Assembly: GCF_025999835.1 (NCBI RefSeq)
Contig: NZ_AP025628.1
Coordinates: 1,302,001-1,366,000, forward strand
Source: Caldinitratiruptor microaerophilus
GTDB taxonomy: Bacteria > Bacillota > Sulfobacillia > Symbiobacteriales > ZC4RG38
DNA length: 64,000 nucleotides
Direction of reading: 5' to 3'
Part shown: one piece after another, positions 60,188 through 64,000 of the stretch
Layout of the letters: every line of letters starts with the position of its first letter
Numbering within the stretch: the first letter of the stretch is position 1
Notes under the pieces: generated by a model
What the model was told of the DNA's origin: nothing
What the model saw: the letters and a program-made list of their open reading frames with translations, nothing else
Database searches by the model: none
Made by a program: the position numbers and the translations under genes

Positions 60188-61756
60188 CTACTCGCCCCGG
60201 GGGATCACCGTCACCCGGGGCCGATGCATGTGTGGGGTCGGGTGCAGGACGAAGTGGTCCATCAACTCCAGTGCGATCCGCCGGCGTTCTTCAGGCCCTA
60301 GCTGGTCGAGGACGCCGGCCAACTGCTCCCGATACTCGGCCGCCTTCGCTACCCGGACCGATGTGTCCCGTGGCTGGAGGTGCCGGAGACGGTCCTGTAG
60401 CTCTGCTTCCAGGCGGTGCAATTCGTCCCGCTCGGCGCGCAGCTGCCGCAAGGTTCGCTCGGTCTGCTCTTCATCCCAAAGCCCCCGGGCAAACAGGAGT
60501 CCGACCCTCTCGATCTCGGCCGACTTCTCCTCCAGCCGGCGCCTGACCTGCTCCAACTCCGCGGCCACTCGGGCAAGCTCCTCCGGGTTACCGGCCGAGC
60601 TCTCCAGGGCGTGGGCTATGAGTTGGGGGTCAAGGATCCACTCGCGAAGCGTGGCCCACACGGCCTCCTCTACCCACGTCGCCAGTTTGTTCGGCAGGGG
60701 GCACCGGCGCTGCCATCGGTTCCGGCATGTCATGTACTGCCGGCCGCCCGCGCCGTGGGCGCCGTAGTAGATCGGGCCGCCGCATAGTCCGCAGCGACCC
60801 AACCCCCGCAGCCAACGGTCGGACCCGGTGTAGCGCACCGTCCGGTGCTGGTCGAGCACCCGTTGGGCGGCCTCCCAGGTTTCCGGGTCCACGATGGGCG
60901 GGACCCGCACGGTCCGCCACTCGGACGGGGGACGCGACCGGAAAGTGAGCTTGAGCCCGCGCTGCCGTCGCCACTCCGGGGGGAACTGGCGCAGGGCCTG
61001 GATTCCGGCGGCGTCGACCCGGTTGAGACGGGCTTCCCCGCGGTACACGGGGTTACGCAGGATGTCGTGCACCGTGCTCCGGTTCCACTGCGGCCGCCGT
61101 CTCCTGGGCGTGGGGACCCCGAGGGCCGTCAACCGCCGTGCGATCTCTTCCGCCGGTGCCCCCTCGATGCACCACTGATACATGCGCCGGACCCATTCTG
61201 CTTCTTCCGGCTTGATTTCCAGTGGCTGGCCGCTCTTGACCCCGGCCGTGTAACGGTAGCCGTAGGGCTGGAACCAGTGCGGTATTCCGCCGGCCGCGAT
61301 CTTGCCGGAACGCCCGCGGCGGGTGCGTTCGAGGATCTTTGCCTTCTCCAACTCGCTGAACACGCCGCGGATAGCGAAGAACGCCTGGCCGTCCGGGTCT
61401 TTCCGGTAGGTGTGCTGCACGAACTCCAGCTTGGTGCCGGCGCGTTCGATCTCTTCCGCGATCAGGAGTTGGTGCACCAGCTTCCGGCTGAACCTGTCTG
61501 GGTCCAGGCAGATGAAGTAGTCCACCTTGTTCCGAGCGATGAATTCCCTGACCTGGTCCAGCGCGGGCCGCTCAAGCCAGTCACCGCCAACGTGATCCTC
61601 CCATTCATACGTCCTGAGTTCCGCCCCCGCTGCACGTGCCAGTACCTGAGCCCTCGCGAGGCAGGCGGCCCGCTGTTCCGGGATCGAGTACCCTTGCTTC
61701 CCCTGTTCTTCCGTGCTCACCCGGTAGTACAGAACGACGGTCAGAACCGTCCCCAT
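60188..61756 (-). CDS. Large serine recombinase (integrase)
   Basis: 522-residue site-specific serine recombinase: catalytic Ser in YYRVSTEEQ near residue 15, resolvase domain RFSRKLVHQLLIAEEI, a recombinase domain (GIPHWFQPYGYRYTAGVK, NRSTVHDILRNPVYRGEA), a zinc-ribbon-like GRCGLCGG (second Cys pair near YMTCRN) and a coiled-coil with C-terminal tail. Integrates or excises phages, ICEs and transposons. ATG behind GGAGGG. Marks the left end of a mobile element extending past the right edge; the attachment site cannot be read. Confidence 0.95.
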   Translation of the reverse strand: MGTVLTVVLYYRVSTEEQGKQGYSIPEQRAACLARAQVLARAAGAELRTYEWEDHVGGDWLERPALDQVREFIARNKVDYFICLDPDRFSRKLVHQLLIAEEIERAGTKLEFVQHTYRKDPDGQAFFAIRGVFSELEKAKILERTRRGRSGKIAAGGIPHWFQPYGYRYTAGVKSGQPLEIKPEEAEWVRRMYQWCIEGAPAEEIARRLTALGVPTPRRRRPQWNRSTVHDILRNPVYRGEARLNRVDAAGIQALRQFPPEWRRQRGLKLTFRSRPPSEWRTVRVPPIVDPETWEAAQRVLDQHRTVRYTGSDRWLRGLGRCGLCGGPIYYGAHGAGGRQYMTCRNRWQRRCPLPNKLATWVEEAVWATLREWILDPQLIAHALESSAGNPEELARVAAELEQVRRRLEEKSAEIERVGLLFARGLWDEEQTERTLRQLRAERDELHRLEAELQDRLRHLQPRDTSVRVAKAAEYREQLAGVLDQLGPEERRRIALELMDHFVLHPTPHMHRPRVTVIPRGE

Positions 61757-61876
61757 TCCTACCCTCCAACCGGTGAAGTAGCCATCGGATCACGCGGACG
61801 ACGCGCCAGGCCGGCGGGCGGTCCATCACACCACCCCCGGTGTACGCTTACCGGGGGCGGGCTTGGACTAGAACTT

Positions 61877-62104
61877 TTAGAGGAGTTCGTTCAACTCGTC
61901 CACAGTGAGGTCTGCCTGTTCCAGGATGTAACCCAGGAGGCGGGGACCGATCGTTTCTCCAGAATGGACGGGAACTGTGACCAGTCGACCACCGGGGCGC
62001 CGCAAGAAATGATGGCTCCCTCGCACCCTGACCACGACGAAACCGGCTCGCACGAGAGCCCGGACGAGCTCCGCTCCGGTGATCCGGGGCATCCTGGGAC
62101 TCAC
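61877..62104 (-). CDS. hicA: HicA-family toxin
   Basis: 75-residue mRNA interferase: RITGAELVRALVRAGFVVVR, GSHHFLRRPGGRLVTVPVH with the active-site His in the GSHH motif. GTG 62104 has GGAGGT 6 bases upstream and overlaps the HicB stop (GTGA). Confidence 0.92.
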   Translation of the reverse strand: MSPRMPRITGAELVRALVRAGFVVVRVRGSHHFLRRPGGRLVTVPVHSGETIGPRLLGYILEQADLTVDELNELL

Positions 62105-62331
62105 GCCGTGACCTCCACTTCCTCGATGGTCACGTCCGCATCACCGGGAGGGATCGGGTCTCCTGAAGCGGACAGGGCCTCGATGTAGCCCTCTATGGCT
62201 TCTCGAACCCGCTCCAGGACCTCGGGGCGGGTTTTACCGTGCGTTACGCATCCCGGCAGGGCCGGAACCCTGGCCACGTACTCCCGCCCGTCGCTGTCCC
62301 ATTCCACGACGACCTTGAACCTCCTGGACAC
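62101..62331 (-). CDS. hicB: HicB-family antitoxin
   Basis: 76-residue HicB: FKVVVEWDSDGREYVARVP, ALPGCVTHGKTRPEVLERV and REAIEGYIEALSASGDPIPP. GTG at 62331, 7 bases after GGAGGTG. No extra DNA-binding domain is visible, so the short form. Neutralises HicA; order antitoxin first, as is usual when hicB precedes. Confidence 0.9.
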   Translation of the reverse strand: MSRRFKVVVEWDSDGREYVARVPALPGCVTHGKTRPEVLERVREAIEGYIEALSASGDPIPPGDADVTIEEVEVTA

Positions 62332-62362
62332 CCGGCAACACCTCCGCAAAGTCGCCCCGACC

Positions 62363-62899
62363 TCATCGCTGCTGGGCTCCCCGCACCCGGTTGATTTGCT
62401 CCACGTACTTCGCCAAGTCCGTGCGGGACATGAGCACCACCCCGGTCCTTTTGGCCATGTCCTGGGCATCTGGGGTGAAGCCGTGGGAATTCGTGACCAC
62501 CATGGCGATGTGCGCCTTGTAATACGCCTTCGCGGCCAAGGCTTCCTGGACGGCCCGGATGCCCACGGGGCGCCGCCAGCGTTTGGCCTGGACCACCCAT
62601 CGCCGGCCGTTGTTCGGTTCGACCAGGATCAAGTCGGCCCCCTTGTCGCCCTGGTAGGGTGTCCGCTCCACGGTGAACCCGGCGTTTCGGAACTGGCGTT
62701 CCAGCCACTTCTCGAAGTCTAGACCGGACATGTTGTACGTTTCCCGGACTCCCTTGCCGCCGAGGCGTATGTCGTCGGCTTTGTCGGTCAGCCACTCCTC
62801 CAACATCTCAAATCCGAGTTTTATCAGTCCCAATACGACGGTAAAGGCAAGAGCGATGAGGAAAAGCCAGATCGCTGAGCCCATCAACTCCCCCCCCAT
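62363..62899 (-). CDS. Membrane-anchored Mrr-like restriction endonuclease
   Basis: 178-residue protein: an N-terminal TM helix (AIWLFLIALAFTVVLGLI), then an Mrr_cat/PD-(D/E)xK domain with LDFEKWLERQFRNAGFTVER, GDKGADLILVEPNN and QAKRW (Asp and Gln-x-Lys). Type IV Mrr nucleases cut modified DNA; TM-linked variants occur in mobile elements. ATG 7 bases after AGGAAGG. Possibly co-transcribed with hicBA (31 bases apart). Target unknown. Confidence 0.87.
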   Translation of the reverse strand: MGGELMGSAIWLFLIALAFTVVLGLIKLGFEMLEEWLTDKADDIRLGGKGVRETYNMSGLDFEKWLERQFRNAGFTVERTPYQGDKGADLILVEPNNGRRWVVQAKRWRRPVGIRAVQEALAAKAYYKAHIAMVVTNSHGFTPDAQDMAKRTGVVLMSRTDLAKYVEQINRVRGAQQR

Positions 62900-62912
62900 G
62901 TATGAGCCTTCC

Positions 62913-62942
62913 TTGCCCGAACGGATGTTCTAGTGCTACGAT
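62913..62942 (+). promoter_or_regulatory. Candidate promoter for small plus-strand ORF
   Basis: TTGCCC (62913-62918) and TACGAT (62937-62942) with an 18-base spacer on the plus strand, about 48 bases before the GTG of the 62990 ORF. Weak -35. Confidence 0.3.
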
Positions 62943-62989
62943 GGAAGCCCAAACCATCGATAGCGAACCTGTGTTTGGGGGAGTGCCGA

Positions 62990-63247
62990 GTGGAAGCCGA
63001 GCAACTGAGAACTGCTCTACTACGCTGTGCGAACCGGGCGTTACGCCGGGCGGACGCCGAGGCGGCCGCGGTGCTTACTCGTTGCGCGGCCGCGATACCT
63101 TCGGCGCAAGACCGAGGATCACGTCTTGCGCAGCCTTGTCGAATCCGGCTTCCTGCAAGTGCCACCGTAGGCGCTCTTCAAGGTCCGCATTCCAACGCAC
63201 GTATTCTTGGGGATGGTCACTTGCCCCCAGCAGATAATCGACGGTGA
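62990..63247 (+). CDS. Possible small ORF overlapping the XRE gene
   Basis: 85-residue ORF from GTG 62990 (GGGGGAG 6 bases upstream). The first 38 residues (AEQLRTALLRCANRALRR ...) look like genuine helical protein; the rest is antisense to the XRE gene (63075-63440) and probably not meaningful. May be a short gene that ends earlier in nature, or chance. Confidence 0.25.
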   Translation: MEAEQLRTALLRCANRALRRADAEAAAVLTRCAAAIPSAQDRGSRLAQPCRIRLPASATVGALQGPHSNARILGDGHLPPADNRR

Positions 63248-63440
63248 CGCCGAGTATTTCTGCCAGACTTGGTAGGGTTTCGATTTTAGGAAACTGCTCA
63301 CCGGAAAGCCAGCGGGAAACTCGAGACTGGTGCACCTTGAGGCGGGCAGCAAGATCGATGGCCTTAATACCCCTCTGTTCCATTAGCTCCGCGAGTCGGC
63401 TGGCGAACACCCTCGCCAGCTTTTTCCGCTCTTGCTCCAC
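63075..63440 (-). CDS. XRE-family (cI-like) regulator
   Basis: 121-residue regulator with an HTH_3 domain (MEQRGIKAIDLAARLKVHQS, RVSRWLSGEQFPKIETLPSL) and C-terminal WHLQEAGFDKAAQDVILGLA. GTG at 63440, 5 bases after GGGGGTG. Divergent from another XRE gene across a 161-base interval, in the pattern of a phage/ICE cI-cro switch. Confidence 0.9.
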   Translation of the reverse strand: MEQERKKLARVFASRLAELMEQRGIKAIDLAARLKVHQSRVSRWLSGEQFPKIETLPSLAEILGVTVDYLLGASDHPQEYVRWNADLEERLRWHLQEAGFDKAAQDVILGLAPKVSRPRNE

Positions 63441-63458
63441 GCGCACACCCCCACGCGT

Positions 63459-63464
63459 ATTGTA
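63459..63464 (-). promoter_or_regulatory. -10 element for the minus-strand XRE gene
   Basis: TACAAT on the minus strand (63459-63464), 19 bases before the GTG; no good -35 at 17 bases, so activator use is possible. Confidence 0.35.
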
Positions 63465-63514
63465 GCGTTTTGGGCACATCAAGGCCCCTTTTCTCCAGAA
63501 GGGCATATTTGCGC

Positions 63515-63543
63515 TTGACTCTTTCCAGACACGCATGTAGTAT
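63515..63543 (+). promoter_or_regulatory. Sigma-A promoter for plus-strand XRE gene
   Basis: TTGACT (63515-63520) and TAGTAT (63538-63543) with a 17-base spacer, about 60 bases before the ATG 63602. The local region is AT-rich against the GC-rich flanks. Confidence 0.6.
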
Positions 63544-63601
63544 TGGCCTCGGAGGTTTCCCGTTGAGAAAGTCATGGCTGATATATGCGAGGTGAGCACA
63601 T

Positions 63602-63844
63602 ATGGGCGAGACGCTACGGGACCTTCGTAGGGCGGCGAATCTGACACAACTTCAGGTTGCGCAGGCCCTCGGCCTGGACCATCGGGGGTACATGAGGCGC
63701 GAAACGGGAAGGGCGAAGTTGACCGCCGAGGAGTCGCTGAAGCTCGCTGAACTGTTCGGTGTCCCGGTCGAGCGCGTGATTCGGGCGCGCCGTGTGGCTG
63801 AGGACGGGCGTAGGGATTACTGGCGGCGGAAGGTGACGGCGTGA
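63602..63844 (+). CDS. Small XRE-family (Cro-like) regulator
   Basis: 80-residue HTH protein: TLRDLRRAANLTQLQVAQAL, then RRETGRAKLTAEESLKLAEL. ATG 63602 behind GAGGTGAG. Divergent to the cI-like gene; start of a rightward transcript into the element (next gene starts a few codons later). Confidence 0.9.
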   Translation: MGETLRDLRRAANLTQLQVAQALGLDHRGYMRRETGRAKLTAEESLKLAELFGVPVERVIRARRVAEDGRRDYWRRKVTA

Positions 63845-63882
63845 GCCGGCCTTGCGCGCTCGCTTTTCGGGAGGTGTGCGGG

Positions 63883-64000
63883 GTGGTTCCCGAACCGGCG
63901 CCGGCGACCGAGGAGCGGCGACCGAACCGGGATCGGGTGGTCCGGGTCATACGGTGGCTCCTGGCGCGGGTGAACGCTGACACGCCCCCAGCTCAGCAGG
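63883..64000 (+). CDS. Unknown protein, 3' end off window
   Basis: Open frame from GTG 63883 (CGGGAGGTG 6 bases upstream; an earlier GTG 63841 overlaps the XRE stop) through the window end. Only 39 residues are seen (starts VVPEPAPATEERRPNRDRVV); no family recognised. Likely a gene of the element under the Cro-like operon. Confidence 0.5.
   Translation, partial: MVPEPAPATEERRPNRDRVVRVIRWLLARVNADTPPAQQ

Overview
The window is very GC-rich (roughly 70 percent by eye) with strong third-position G/C bias, many GTG and TTG starts, and ribosome-binding sites of the GGAGG type. It carries a split glycine decarboxylase (gcvPA/gcvPB), Firmicutes-type riboswitches (ZTP, glycine, c-di-GMP-I), an S-layer-homology protein, copper-amine-oxidase-N-type domains and a SPOCS (DUF3794) domain typical of spore formers. 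Together these point to a thermophilic, high-GC, probably sporulating Firmicute of the Symbiobacterium/Caldinitratiruptor/Thermaerobacter kind. That placement is an inference; no 16S rRNA or tRNA gene is present.

Layout. 1-10.5 kb (minus strand): a FadR-type regulator heads a long co-directional catabolic locus: TAXI-TRAP transporter, a thiamine-pyrophosphate enzyme, a sugar-type ABC importer, an Ldh2-family dehydrogenase and an HpcH/HpaI aldolase running off the left edge. 10.8-15 kb: a CapA-like lipoprotein, a HEPN/MNT toxin-antitoxin pair and an SLH protein with three tandem 81-residue domains. 15-18.1 kb: an SDR, a secreted HELGH metallopeptidase and a class-A-beta-lactamase-like serine hydrolase. 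18.2-24.9 kb: a compact, unusual biosynthetic-looking cluster: cyclase, chorismate-utilising enzyme, LuxE-like adenylating ligase, LuxC-like acyl reductase and SDR on the minus strand, with divergent GNAT and a stand-alone E2-like acyltransferase that lacks the lipoyl lysine. 25-28.4 kb: S9 peptidase, EamA transporter and two tiny hydrophobic proteins. 28.4-35 kb: an OmpR-type two-component system, a MacAB-like efflux operon and a secreted helical protein preceded by a PhoB/PhoP-like box of three 11-bp-spaced repeats.

35.4-41.6 kb: a stand-alone NuoI-like ferredoxin, a methyltransferase, a YkoF-like protein, a DUF2249 gene with a decayed cupin behind it, a large secreted subtilase and TatA. 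41.7-48.8 kb: a one-carbon region with glyA under a ZTP riboswitch and gcvT-gcvH-gcvPA-gcvPB-lipM under a tandem glycine riboswitch; both have terminator hairpins, and lipM would supply the lipoyl group for GcvH. 48.9-49.75 kb: palindromic repeats beside a possibly 5'-truncated PD-(D/E)xK-like nuclease gene.

49.9-59.6 kb: a Flp/Tad pilus operon (flp, tadE, tadG, cpaB, cpaE, cpaF, tadB, tadC, DUF192) whose pilin leader carries a c-di-GMP-I riboswitch with terminator, and upstream a NarL-type kinase/regulator pair. 59.7 kb: a SPOCS-domain protein. 60.2-64 kb: the edge of a mobile element (large serine recombinase, HicAB, membrane-anchored Mrr-like nuclease, divergent XRE regulators) that continues past the right edge.

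The parts most worth following are the ligase/reductase/E2-like cluster at 18.2-24.9 kb and the three riboswitch-controlled operons.
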